From assembly GCA_020633195.1 (NCBI GenBank), contig JACKEC010000015.1:558001-622000 (forward strand): DNA of 64,000 nt, in the 5' to 3' direction. The notes under the pieces are model-generated. The model worked only from the letters and a program-made list of their open reading frames with translations, was not told the origin of the DNA and ran no database searches. The DNA is from Sandaracinaceae bacterium. Lineage in GTDB: Bacteria > Myxococcota_A > Polyangia > Polyangiales > Sandaracinaceae. A program made the position numbers and the translations under genes. This document shows positions 1 to 9,197 of the stretch, piece after piece (the stretch's first letter is position 1; the number at the start of each line of letters is the position of its first letter).

Positions 1-1362
<1,362 letters not shown>

Positions 1363-1378
<16 letters not shown>

Positions 1379-2439
1379 CCCGCCGCGTCACGAAGTCGCT
1401 GGATCTCGCCGAGGAGCTCGGCGTCCATGACCAGGCCTTCGAGCATGGCGTCGTTGATGCCGAGGTGGCCCATCCCGCGCGTGGTCTCGAGGTAGAGCCA
1501 CGCGCGGCCCCACACCGTGAGGATCGCGTTGCGCCAGCAGCCCGCGTCGCCGTTGAGGATGTGATCGTAGGCGCTCGGGAATGTCAGCCGCGCCATGTGG
1601 AGGTATCGCTCCACGTACCAGAGGAACGTGAGGATCCCGTCCCGCTGCGAGCTCGCGCCGCCGGTGTTCAGCTCGTTGGTGAACGCGTAGCTCGAGGCCA
1701 GCGAGTTGACGTACTGGACCGTCTCCTCGAGCAGGGAGTCGAAGCCCTGATCGCCACCGTCGAACATCGAGTCGTCGGGGTTTCCGTCGAGGTAGATGTC
1801 CGCGTAGAAGTCGCTCGCGTTGAGCGACTGGTACTCGTCGTTGCGGATGCGGCTGCGCTCGTACGTGCTCCCACCCCGGGCAACCGTGTCGCCCCCCGAG
1901 CAGCTCAAGCGCAGAGGGCTGTCGTTGATGACGTACACCGCGTCCGCGCCGCCCTCGCTCAGGTCGTAGAAGTGGCCGCACTCGTGGACGATCGTCGACA
2001 GCTCCTCGTAGACCGACGTCGGCGTGCTCGGGTCGCTGAGGAAGAGCTCCACGCAGTCGCCGATGCCGGGAGAGTTGCCGTTCACGACGAGCTCCCGACC
2101 GGTCGAGTAACGGCGACCGAGCACGGCCTCGATGAACGCGCGAGGATCGCTTCCCGTGTAGGCCGCTTCGAGATCCGACAGGTCGGCGGTCGGGTCCGGG
2201 AGCGCCTCCGTGAACATGCCGTCCGTACAGTCCGGATCCACGAGCGCGCTCATCGGCGGGGGAGGACCCGCGTCCGTGCCCGGCGGCGGGCCACCGCCGT
2301 CGGTGCCTGGTGGAGGGCCGCCCCCATCCGTCCCCGGCGGGACGCTCCCATCGGAGCCGGTCATGCGGCCGTCGTCGCAGCCCGTGAGGATGAGCGCGAC
2401 TACGAGTAGTCCGCACCCCGTCTTGCGTCCGTGAAGCAT
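1363..2439 (-). CDS. putative zinc metallopeptidase lipoprotein (HECGH)
   Basis: A 358-residue secreted lipoprotein. The signal peptide begins MLHGRKTGCGLLVVALILTGC with lipobox LTGC; in-frame starts up to 2457 exist but this ATG gives the best signal peptide. After the lipid Cys come three near-identical Pro/Gly units (PPGTDGGGP type), then a globular domain. The domain contains the zincin motif HECGH in an ELSTIVHECGHFYDLSEGG context, which supplies two zinc ligands and the catalytic Glu. I do not recognise the exact family. The downstream S9 peptidase gene overlaps by 16 nt, suggesting a proteolysis-related operon. No cytochrome or transport signature is present. Confidence 0.7.
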
Positions 2440-2484
2440 CGCCATCGGACATAGCAAGGATCGGGGCCGGCGGGAAAGGGGCCG

Positions 2485-2526
2485 GACACCCGAGAGCCCG
2501 CGCCGAAACGCAGGCTCTCGGGTGTC
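2485..2526 (-). terminator. hairpin with 14-bp perfect stem downstream of argS
   Basis: GACACCCGAGAGCC at 2485-2498 pairs perfectly with 2513-2526 around a 14-nt loop. It lies between the argS stop and the lipoprotein start, both on the minus strand. No T-tract follows on either strand, so it would be a non-canonical terminator, a processing site or an attenuator between the two genes. Confidence 0.5.
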
Positions 2527-2634
2527 GGCGACCCCCCCGAGGACCCTGGGGTTGGGTTGGGTGCGGTAGGCCCTCGTCTCCGCCGACTCGAGAATCCTGG
2601 ATCAGCCGGTTCTCGGGCGCCGTAGGGTCTTCCC

Positions 2635-4371
2635 TTACATGCGGTCGGGAGCGTCGATTCCGAGCAGATTCAGCCCGCGGGCGAGCTGACGACGGCTCAG
2701 ATCGGCGAGCGCGAGGCGGCTCTCCCGGAGCGGCGCGGCCACGTCGAGGATCGGGCAGTGCTCCCAGAAGACGCTGACGCGCGCGGCGAGCTCGTAGAGG
2801 TGCCCCGCGATGTAGTGCGGGTTCGAGGCCTCGGCGGCGGCGTGGATGGCGTCGGCGAGCTTGAGGAGCTGCCGGGCGAGCGCCCGCTCGGCGTCGTGCT
2901 CGAGCGTGATCGGCCCCGTGAGCGCGTCGCGATCCTGCTCGCTCTTGCGCAGCACCGAGCAGCAGCGCGCGTGCATGTACTGGATGTACGGCCCCGCGTT
3001 GCCGGTGAAGGCGATCAGCTTGTCCCAGGCGAACGTGTAGTCGCTCGTCCGGTTCTGCATCAGGTCGGCGTACTTCACCGCGCCGATCCCGACCGACGCG
3101 CGCAGCGAGCGGGCGACCTCGGGATCGAGCGCCAGCGGCTCCTCGAGCATCTTGGCCTCGGCGCGCACCTCGGCCTCGTCGAGGAGGCTCGCGAGCGTCT
3201 CGACCTTGCCGGAGGCGTCGCGCGTCTTCTTCGGCTTGCCGTCGTCCCCGAGGACCATCCCGAAGCCGACGTGCTCGAGCTTCATCTCGACGCCGAGGAG
3301 CCGCATCACCTCGAAGAGCTGCGCGAAGTGCCCCGCCTGCCGCTTGTCGACCACGTAGATCGCGCGGTCGGCCTCCCAGCGATCGCGCCGGTAGAGGACG
3401 GTCGCGATGTCCGTCGTCGAGTAGAGGAACGCGCCGTCGCCCTTCTGGACGATGAACGGCACCTTCTGCTTCGCGAGCTTGGGGTCGACGCCCTCGAGCT
3501 CGCCGAAGAACACGCAGATCGCGCCCTCGTCCTCGCGTGCGATGCCCTTCTCGCGGAGGAGCTCCACCACGCCGGCGAGCCTGTCGTTGTAGGCGCTCTC
3601 GCCGAGCCACTCGTCGAAGGTCACGCCGAGCCGGTCGTAGACCAGGTTCAGGCTCGACTTGCTGACGTCGACGAAGCGCTGCCAGAGGGCGTGGTTCTCG
3701 CCATCGCCGGCCTGGAGCTTCGCGAGCTCCGCCCGCGCGCTGGCCGCGAAGGCCTCGTCCTCGCCGGCGCGCGCGCTCGCGAGCTTGTAGACGCGCTCGA
3801 GCTCCACGATCGGGTCCTGCGCGAGGGCCTCGTCCGAGCCCCACTCGCGCATCCCCACGATGAGCAAGCCGAATTGCGTGCCCCAGTCGCCGAGGTGGTT
3901 GTCGCCGATGACCTCGTGGCCGACGAAGCGGAGCGTCCGCGAGATCGCGTCGCCGAGGATGGTCGAGCGCAGGTGGCCGACGTGCATCTGCTTGGCGATG
4001 TTCGGGCTCGAGAAGTCGACGACGATCGTCTCGGGCGTCTCGACCGCGGGGACGCCGTCGCGGTCCCTGTCGACGAGCGCGTCGCCGAGCACGCGGCCGA
4101 GCCACGCGTCGTCGAGGCGCAGGTTCACGAACCCGGGGCCGGCGACCTCGGCGGAGGCGATCGCCTCGTGGGCCGCGAGGCGCTCGGCGACCTTCGCCGC
4201 GAGCTCGCGCGGGTTCTGCTTCAGGCGCTTGGCGAGGCCGAGCACGCCGTTGACCTGGTAGTCGCCGTGGGTCGCGTCGGACGTCGGGCGCAAGATCGCC
4301 GGCGCCTCCACGTCCAGCGCGTCGTGGATCGCGGCGGCCGCGATCGCGTCGAGGAAAGGCTCGATCCGCAT
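2635..4371 (-). CDS. argS: arginyl-tRNA synthetase
   Basis: Charges tRNA-Arg with arginine in the cytoplasm. The 578-residue length is normal for bacterial ArgRS. An N-terminal additional domain (residues 1-110) contains the GDYQVN signature. A class I Rossmann catalytic core follows, with DFSSPNIAKQMHVGHLRST and the HIGH-equivalent HVGH at residues 130-133. The VQKGDGAFLYSTTDIA block comes next, then a degenerate KMSK region (KPKKTRDASGK), which is common in this enzyme. The anticodon-binding helical domain ends ...GIDAPDRM with a TAA stop. The upstream GNAT gene ends 13 nt before the start, so the two are probably one transcript. Confidence 0.97.
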   Translation of the reverse strand: MRIEPFLDAIAAAAIHDALDVEAPAILRPTSDATHGDYQVNGVLGLAKRLKQNPRELAAKVAERLAAHEAIASAEVAGPGFVNLRLDDAWLGRVLGDALVDRDRDGVPAVETPETIVVDFSSPNIAKQMHVGHLRSTILGDAISRTLRFVGHEVIGDNHLGDWGTQFGLLIVGMREWGSDEALAQDPIVELERVYKLASARAGEDEAFAASARAELAKLQAGDGENHALWQRFVDVSKSSLNLVYDRLGVTFDEWLGESAYNDRLAGVVELLREKGIAREDEGAICVFFGELEGVDPKLAKQKVPFIVQKGDGAFLYSTTDIATVLYRRDRWEADRAIYVVDKRQAGHFAQLFEVMRLLGVEMKLEHVGFGMVLGDDGKPKKTRDASGKVETLASLLDEAEVRAEAKMLEEPLALDPEVARSLRASVGIGAVKYADLMQNRTSDYTFAWDKLIAFTGNAGPYIQYMHARCCSVLRKSEQDRDALTGPITLEHDAERALARQLLKLADAIHAAAEASNPHYIAGHLYELAARVSVFWEHCPILDVAAPLRESRLALADLSRRQLARGLNLLGIDAPDRM

Positions 4372-4384
4372 GACGCGGCTACTA

Positions 4385-4999
4385 CTACGAAAGCGACCGC
4401 GGGTCCCGCCGCATCGTCCAGATCGCGGGGCTCCCCTCGGCCACCGTCGTGCGGATCGTCTGGAACCCGAAGCGCCGGTAGAGCCGCGCGTTCATCTCCT
4501 TGCTCGTCTCGAGGACCGCGGGGAGCCGCGCCGCGTCGGCCTGCGCGCAGCAGACCTCGAGCATCGACGACCCGATGCCGCGCCCGTGGTGCCGCGGGTC
4601 GACGGCGAGGACCTGCAGGTAGAAGCACGGCTCGTCGGGGTGGGCCTCGTCGAGCAGCTCGCCCATCCGCATCGCCCGCGCGATCGTGGCGGGCTTGGCG
4701 TGGCCGGCCGCGAGCGCCCGCCCGATCGCCACGGCGCGCGCGCGCGCCTGCTCGGCGAACGGGATGGGATAGCCCCCGGGCGCGAACCAGATGCACACGC
4801 CGCGCAGCTCCGGCGCCTGCACCGCGTAGGTCGCCTCGCGCGGGTACCCGAGCACCAGGTTGGTGCCCATCACCGCGCCGACGAACACCTCCCGCTCCGC
4901 CTTCTCGGGCGTCAGGAAATTGAAGTACGGGTCCTCGTCGAAGGCGGCGACGAGCAGCGCCGTCGCCTCGCGCGTCTGGCTCCGGGTCAGCGGCGTCAC
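4385..4999 (-). CDS. GNAT family N-acetyltransferase
   Basis: A 204-residue cytoplasmic acyl-CoA-dependent acetyltransferase of unknown substrate. The GNAT core is clear: motif A reads LAVDPRHHGRGIGSSML, with the R-G-I-G-S pyrophosphate loop at about residues 136-140. Motif B follows as LYRRFGFQTIRT. The N-terminal half (FDEDPYFNFLTPEK...FAPGGYPIPF) resembles the general 'GNAT, 200 aa' class that acetylates small molecules or antibiotics. The GTG at 4999 is chosen because a TACCCT -10-like box ends exactly 6 nt upstream and no better ATG exists. It precedes argS by 13 nt and is divergent from aroC. Confidence 0.85.
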   Translation of the reverse strand: MTPLTRSQTREATALLVAAFDEDPYFNFLTPEKAEREVFVGAVMGTNLVLGYPREATYAVQAPELRGVCIWFAPGGYPIPFAEQARARAVAIGRALAAGHAKPATIARAMRMGELLDEAHPDEPCFYLQVLAVDPRHHGRGIGSSMLEVCCAQADAARLPAVLETSKEMNARLYRRFGFQTIRTTVAEGSPAIWTMRRDPRSLS

Positions 5000-5005
5000 G
5001 CGCCG

Positions 5006-5011
5006 AGGGTA
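5006..5011 (-). promoter_or_regulatory. -10-like TACCCT box, leaderless start of GNAT gene
   Basis: Read on the minus strand, TACCCT is followed by six nucleotides and then the GTG at 4999. Transcription starting about 7 nt after the box would begin at the start codon. No Shine-Dalgarno is possible in this spacing. It belongs to the TANCYT-N6-start set seen across the window. Confidence 0.55.
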
Positions 5012-5065
5012 CCCGATGGACCGATGTCCGGCGCGCCGCGCGCGCTGTGGCAAGATGCGCCCGAC

Positions 5066-6190
5066 ATGGCGGGCAGCACCTTCGGGACCCTCTTCCGCGT
5101 CACGACCGCGGGCGAGTCGCACGGGCCGGCGAACGTGGTCATCGTGGACGGATGCCCGCCCGGGCTCGCGCTCGGGGTGGAGGATCTGCTGCCCGATCTG
5201 GCGCGGCGCCGACCGGGGCAGAGCAAGCTGGTGACGCAGCGGCAGGAGAGCGATACGCCCGAGATCCTCAGCGGGGTCTTCGAAGGGCAGACGACGGGGA
5301 CGCCCATCGCGATCCTCTTCCGCAACGAAGACCAGCGCTCGCGGGACTACTCGGCGATCCAGGATCTCTATCGGCCCGGTCACGCGGATCACAGCTACGA
5401 CGCGAAGTACGGCGGCCGCGATCACCGCGGCGGGGGCCGAGCGAGCGCGCGGGAGACCGTGTCGCGCGTCGCGGCGGGGGCCATCGCCAAGAAGCTGATC
5501 GCGGAGGACTTCGGCGGCCAGGTGCGCGCTTGGGTCCGGCAGGTGGGCGATGTGGTGGCGGACGTCCCGGACCCGACGCGGGTGACCCTCGAGGAGGTCG
5601 AGGCGACGCCGGTCCGCTGCCCCGACCCGGAGGCAGCGGCGCGGATGATCGAGCTCATCGACGCGGTCCGCCTCGACCAGGACTCGATCGGCGGTGTCGC
5701 CGAGATCGTCGCGCTCGACGTGCCCGCGGGCCTCGGCGAGCCGGTCTTCGACAAGCTCAAGGCGGACCTCGCCAAGGCGCTCTTCAGCCTGCCCGCGGTG
5801 CTCGGCGTCGAGTACGGCATCGGCTTCGGCTGCGCGACGATGCGCGGCAGCGACAACAACGACGTCTACGTGCCCGGCGACCCGGCCCACCTGCGCACGG
5901 CCTCGAACCGCCACGGCGGCATGCTCGGGGGCATCTCGACGGGCATGCCGATCCTGCTCCGCGCGGCGGTGAAGCCGACCAGCTCGCTGTCGCGCAAGCA
6001 GCCGACGGTCGACCGCGACGGGAACCCCGCCACGATCGCGACCAAGGGGCGCCACGATCCGTGCTTGCTCCCGCGCTTCGTCCCGATCGCGGAGGCGATG
6101 GTCGCGCTCGTGCTCGCGGATCACTGGCTGCGCTGGCGTGCCGCGGGCTTCGCGCGCTATGTCCCCCGCGGTGCTGCCGACGATTCGTGA
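5066..6190 (+). CDS. aroC: chorismate synthase
   Basis: Converts 5-enolpyruvylshikimate-3-phosphate to chorismate, the last step of the shikimate pathway, using reduced FMN. The 374-residue protein shows all family signatures. These are FRVTTAGESHGPANVV near the N-terminus, the RASARETVSRVAAGAIAKK block in the middle and RLDQDSIGG. TSSLSRKQPTVD and GRHDPCLLPR lie near the C-terminus. The ATG giving MAGSTFGTLF matches the usual start. The 3' end overlaps the rnhB start by 32 nt, so the two genes are translationally coupled. It is divergent from the GNAT gene across 66 bp; CAAGAT at 5051-5056 is a possible -10. Confidence 0.98.
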   Translation: MAGSTFGTLFRVTTAGESHGPANVVIVDGCPPGLALGVEDLLPDLARRRPGQSKLVTQRQESDTPEILSGVFEGQTTGTPIAILFRNEDQRSRDYSAIQDLYRPGHADHSYDAKYGGRDHRGGGRASARETVSRVAAGAIAKKLIAEDFGGQVRAWVRQVGDVVADVPDPTRVTLEEVEATPVRCPDPEAAARMIELIDAVRLDQDSIGGVAEIVALDVPAGLGEPVFDKLKADLAKALFSLPAVLGVEYGIGFGCATMRGSDNNDVYVPGDPAHLRTASNRHGGMLGGISTGMPILLRAAVKPTSSLSRKQPTVDRDGNPATIATKGRHDPCLLPRFVPIAEAMVALVLADHWLRWRAAGFARYVPRGAADDS

Positions 6191-6971
6191 GCTGCGCGAA
6201 CGCTACGTGACCGAGGGGCGCGCGCTCCCCGCGGAGCTCGAGGCCGAGCTGCGCGCCGACGGCCGCGCCGGCGTGCAAGCGATCCTCGACGCGGTCGAGC
6301 GCCGGCGCCGGAAGAACCGCGCCGAAGGGCAGCGGCTGCGCCGCATGTTCCGCTACGAGCGGGCGCTCCGGCGCGAGGGCGTCGTGCACCTCGCCGGCGT
6401 CGACGAGGTCGGCATGAGCCCCCTCGCGGGGCCGGTGATCTCCGCCGCCGTCGTGCTCCCCGAGGACTTCCGCCTCGTCGGCGTCGACGACAGCAAGAAG
6501 CTCGACGCCGAGACCCGCGAGCGCCTCGCCGCGGTGATCCGGCGCGAGGCCACCTGCTACGCGATCGGCTCGGTGAGCCCCACCGAGATCGACGAGATCA
6601 ACATCTACCGCGCTGGCCTCCTCAGCATGCGCCGCGCCCTCGAGGGCCTCTCGGTCCAGCCCGAGCACGTGCTCGTCGACGCGCGAAAGCTCGACGAGGT
6701 GAAGCTGCCGCAGACCCCGATCATCCACGGCGACGCGAAGAGCTTCACCATCGCGGCGGCCTCGATCGTCGCGAAGGTCCACCGCGACGCGCTCATGGTC
6801 GAGCTCGACGAGCAGTACCCCGGCTACGGCCTCGCGAAGCACAAGGGCTACCCCGTCCGCGAGCATCAGGACGCGCTGATGGAGCTCGGCGTGACCCCGA
6901 TCCATCGCCGCTCGTTCGCGCCCGTCCGCCGCGCGCTCGGGATCGATCCCGAGCAGATGGACCTCTTCTAG
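6159..6971 (+). CDS. rnhB: ribonuclease HII with altered GRG motif
   Basis: Removes ribonucleotides from DNA by cleaving 5' to a ribonucleotide in RNA/DNA hybrids. From the ATG at 6159 it has 270 residues; a GTG at 6138 would add seven. The catalytic carboxylates are present: D82 and E83 in AGVDEVG, D174 in HVLVDARKL and D210 in KVHRD. The GDAKSFTIAAASIVAKVHRD block is canonical. Residues 1-75 form a basic helical extension absent from short RnhB enzymes. The usual GRG after the DE pair, which contacts the RNA-DNA junction, is GMS here (residues 85-87). The start lies inside aroC. The TAG stop overlaps the TAG of the convergent protease gene in a shared CTAG. Confidence 0.92.
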   Translation: MSPAVLPTIRELRERYVTEGRALPAELEAELRADGRAGVQAILDAVERRRRKNRAEGQRLRRMFRYERALRREGVVHLAGVDEVGMSPLAGPVISAAVVLPEDFRLVGVDDSKKLDAETRERLAAVIRREATCYAIGSVSPTEIDEINIYRAGLLSMRRALEGLSVQPEHVLVDARKLDEVKLPQTPIIHGDAKSFTIAAASIVAKVHRDALMVELDEQYPGYGLAKHKGYPVREHQDALMELGVTPIHRRSFAPVRRALGIDPEQMDLF

Positions 6972-7819
6972 GGTACCGCGGGGAGGTCGCCGAGCCCCGA
7001 CGTGACGGCCACGCCGACCCCTGGGGCGGAGCCGCCGTGGAGGATCGCGCGGATGCGGCCGCGTGCGTCGAGCACGGGCGCGCCCGAGTTGCCGGGGTAG
7101 GACGGGCACTCGACGAGCCAGCCCACCGTGCTCGCCGCGTCGCCGTACGTCTCGACCGCGCTCTGTCGCGTTGCCACTCGGCAGAGGCGCGTCGAGAGCT
7201 CGTGCTGCAGCTCGTAGATCGGGTGGGGCCGCACGGCGGCGACGCTGACGATGATGGCCCGATCGATCGGGACGAACGCGACCGGCAGGGTCTCCCGCGC
7301 GACGGGCTGGGCGAGGCGGACCATCGCGACGTCGGCCCGCAGGACCTCCTCGTCGCGCACCGCGCCGGCGTGCAGGACGCTGCGGCACGCGACCCACTCG
7401 GCGGGGTGACCGGGCAGCGCGGGGAACGTCATCCAGCCGCCCTCGCAGCTCGCGCCCGCGTGGCGCGCCGGCTCGGGCAGGCAGTGGCTCGCGGTCAGGG
7501 CGACGTCGTCGGCGACGAGGCTCGCGGTGCAGCGCTGCAGCGAGCCCATCGCGCCCCAGAGCAACATCCCGACGCCCTCGGGGCAGGTGTCGTCCGCGCA
7601 GCGCAGGTGGACCTCTTCGGCGAGGATCCCCGGGTCGGCCGGGACGGGGGAGGGCGGCGGCGCCGACACGGCGACCTGGCTGACCGCGCTCGTCGGTCGA
7701 AACACCGGCGTCGCGGGAGCGGTCACGCAGCCGCCCGCCAACAGCGCGGCGCACACCGCTCGGGCCGCCCCGACGGAGCGCCCGCGGCGAGGTCCGAGGG
7801 CGATGCCCGGCGCGCGCAC
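6968..7819 (-). CDS. trypsin-like serine protease lipoprotein
   Basis: A chymotrypsin-fold secreted protease of 283 residues. The N-terminus is a lipoprotein signal ending LLAGGC (Cys 31), then a Pro/Ser-rich linker. The catalytic triad is readable: H112 in ALTASHC, D163 in RADVAMVRL and S245 in YPGNSGAP. Cysteine pairs around His and Ser suit an oxidising compartment. The GTG at 7819 is preferred over an upstream in-frame start at 7864, because CATACT (7826-7831) sits exactly 6 nt before it and the upstream start would overlap the divergent gene. Its stop shares CTAG with rnhB. The substrate is unknown. Confidence 0.85.
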   Translation of the reverse strand: MRAPGIALGPRRGRSVGAARAVCAALLAGGCVTAPATPVFRPTSAVSQVAVSAPPPSPVPADPGILAEEVHLRCADDTCPEGVGMLLWGAMGSLQRCTASLVADDVALTASHCLPEPARHAGASCEGGWMTFPALPGHPAEWVACRSVLHAGAVRDEEVLRADVAMVRLAQPVARETLPVAFVPIDRAIIVSVAAVRPHPIYELQHELSTRLCRVATRQSAVETYGDAASTVGWLVECPSYPGNSGAPVLDARGRIRAILHGGSAPGVGVAVTSGLGDLPAVP

Positions 7820-7825
7820 GAGGTC

Positions 7826-7831
7826 AGTATG
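7826..7831 (-). promoter_or_regulatory. -10-like CATACT box for trypsin-like gene
   Basis: The minus-strand CATACT is followed by six nucleotides and the GTG at 7819. This is the same geometry as the leaderless set elsewhere in the window and supports the shorter start. Confidence 0.45.
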
Positions 7832-7856
7832 ACAACGAACCGCCCGAGGGGTTCCC

Positions 7857-9155
7857 GTGCGCACGCTCGTTGCCCTGGTCCCCGCTTTGGGGCATGCCCC
7901 GACCGTGTCCAGGCCGCTCGAACACCCCGCCCCGGCCCCCGTCCACGGGAGCTACGCCCACGGCTTCGGTCCGCTCGCGCGCCAGTTCGCGCGGCACTTC
8001 GAGCACGGCAAGGAGGTCGGCGCGGGCCTGACGGTGTTCCACCGCGGCGAGCTGGTCGTCGACGTGTGGGGCGGCTACGCGGACGCCGCCTCGAAGCGCC
8101 CCTGGGAGCGCGACACCCGGGTCGTCCTGTTCTCGGTGACCAAGGGCTTCATGGCGATGGCGATGCACCTGCTCGCCGATCGCGGGCGGCTCGACTGGGA
8201 CGCGCCGGTCGCCACCTACTGGCCCGGCTTCGCGAAGAACGGCAAGGCCGGCATCACCGTCCGCGCGCTCCTCAACCACCAGGCGGGGCTGCCCTACCTC
8301 GACGAGCCGCTGACCCTCGCGCAGTGCACGGAGCCGTCCGGCGCCGCCGCGGTCCTCCACGCGCTCGAGGCCCAGGCGCCGGCGTGGCCCTCCGGCACCA
8401 AGCAGGGCTACCACGCGATCACCTATGGGCTCTACGCCCGCGAGCTCTTCGAGCGCATCGCCGGCGAGCCGGTGGGCCCGTTCCTCCGGCGAGAGCTCCT
8501 CGACCCGCTCGGCTCGGACGTGTACCTCGGCGCGCCCCCCGAGCTCGACGCCAAGTCGGCGACCCTCTACCCGCCGCCGACGCCCGGCCGCCTCGCGCGG
8601 ATGGTCGTGTCGAGCGTGTGGTTCCCCGGCTCGGCCGAGGCGCGCATCGCCCGCGCGGTCCTCGGCAAGGCCTCGCTGCAGCGGCGCGCGTTCTTGAACC
8701 CGGCGACCGGCCGGGCCGGCGTCCTCGCGTACAACACCCCCGCGGTCCGCCGCTCGGCGCTCGCGTGGGCCTCCGCGACGGGCAGCGCCCACGGCGTCGC
8801 GCGCGCCTACCTCCCGTTCGCGTCCGGCGGTTCCCACGGCGGCCGCACCTATCTGAAGCAAGAGACGCTGACGCCCGTGCACCGCCGTCAGGGCTGGTCC
8901 GAGCGGGACGCGGTCCTCGAGAAGCCCCTCGGCTGGTCGCAGGGCTTCCTCAAGGAGGAGCGGCACGTCTTCAGCCCCACGACCCAGTCGTTCGGCCACG
9001 CCGGCATGGGCGGCGCCCTCGGGTGGTGCGATCCGGTGGAGGAGCTCTCCTTCGGCTACGTCATGAACCGCATGGACTGGCGGGTGCGCTCGCTGCGCGT
9101 GCTCGGCCTCTGCCACGCCCTCTACGAGTGCGATCCCGTACGCGAGCCGAGCTGA
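7857..9155 (+). CDS. beta-lactamase-fold serine hydrolase (class C / esterase EstB type)
   Basis: A 432-residue serine hydrolase of the penicillin-binding-protein/class C beta-lactamase superfamily. The nucleophile motif SxxK is SVTK (S93, K96). A tyrosine motif lies in GYHAITYG, and the third motif is HAG (FGHAGMGG) instead of KTG, as in carboxylesterases of this fold. No convincing signal peptide is seen, so it is probably cytoplasmic, which fits an esterase or lipase rather than an antibiotic-resistance enzyme. The GTG at 7857 is the only plausible start; the start may lie slightly downstream at another GTG near residue 17. Confidence 0.85.
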   Translation: MRTLVALVPALGHAPTVSRPLEHPAPAPVHGSYAHGFGPLARQFARHFEHGKEVGAGLTVFHRGELVVDVWGGYADAASKRPWERDTRVVLFSVTKGFMAMAMHLLADRGRLDWDAPVATYWPGFAKNGKAGITVRALLNHQAGLPYLDEPLTLAQCTEPSGAAAVLHALEAQAPAWPSGTKQGYHAITYGLYARELFERIAGEPVGPFLRRELLDPLGSDVYLGAPPELDAKSATLYPPPTPGRLARMVVSSVWFPGSAEARIARAVLGKASLQRRAFLNPATGRAGVLAYNTPAVRRSALAWASATGSAHGVARAYLPFASGGSHGGRTYLKQETLTPVHRRQGWSERDAVLEKPLGWSQGFLKEERHVFSPTTQSFGHAGMGGALGWCDPVEELSFGYVMNRMDWRVRSLRVLGLCHALYECDPVREPS

Positions 9156-9197
9156 GCCGGCTCGGCGAGGCCCGCGATCCTTGCTAAGACACGCCTC

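Noticed and set aside
5066..6190. Chorismate synthase start at upstream in-frame codons (from 4370)
   Set aside because: The longer frame is antisense to the GNAT gene; the ATG at 5066 gives the normal N-terminus.
7857..9155. Antibiotic-resistance class C beta-lactamase
   Set aside because: No signal peptide, and HAG replaces KTG, which fits the esterase branch of the fold.
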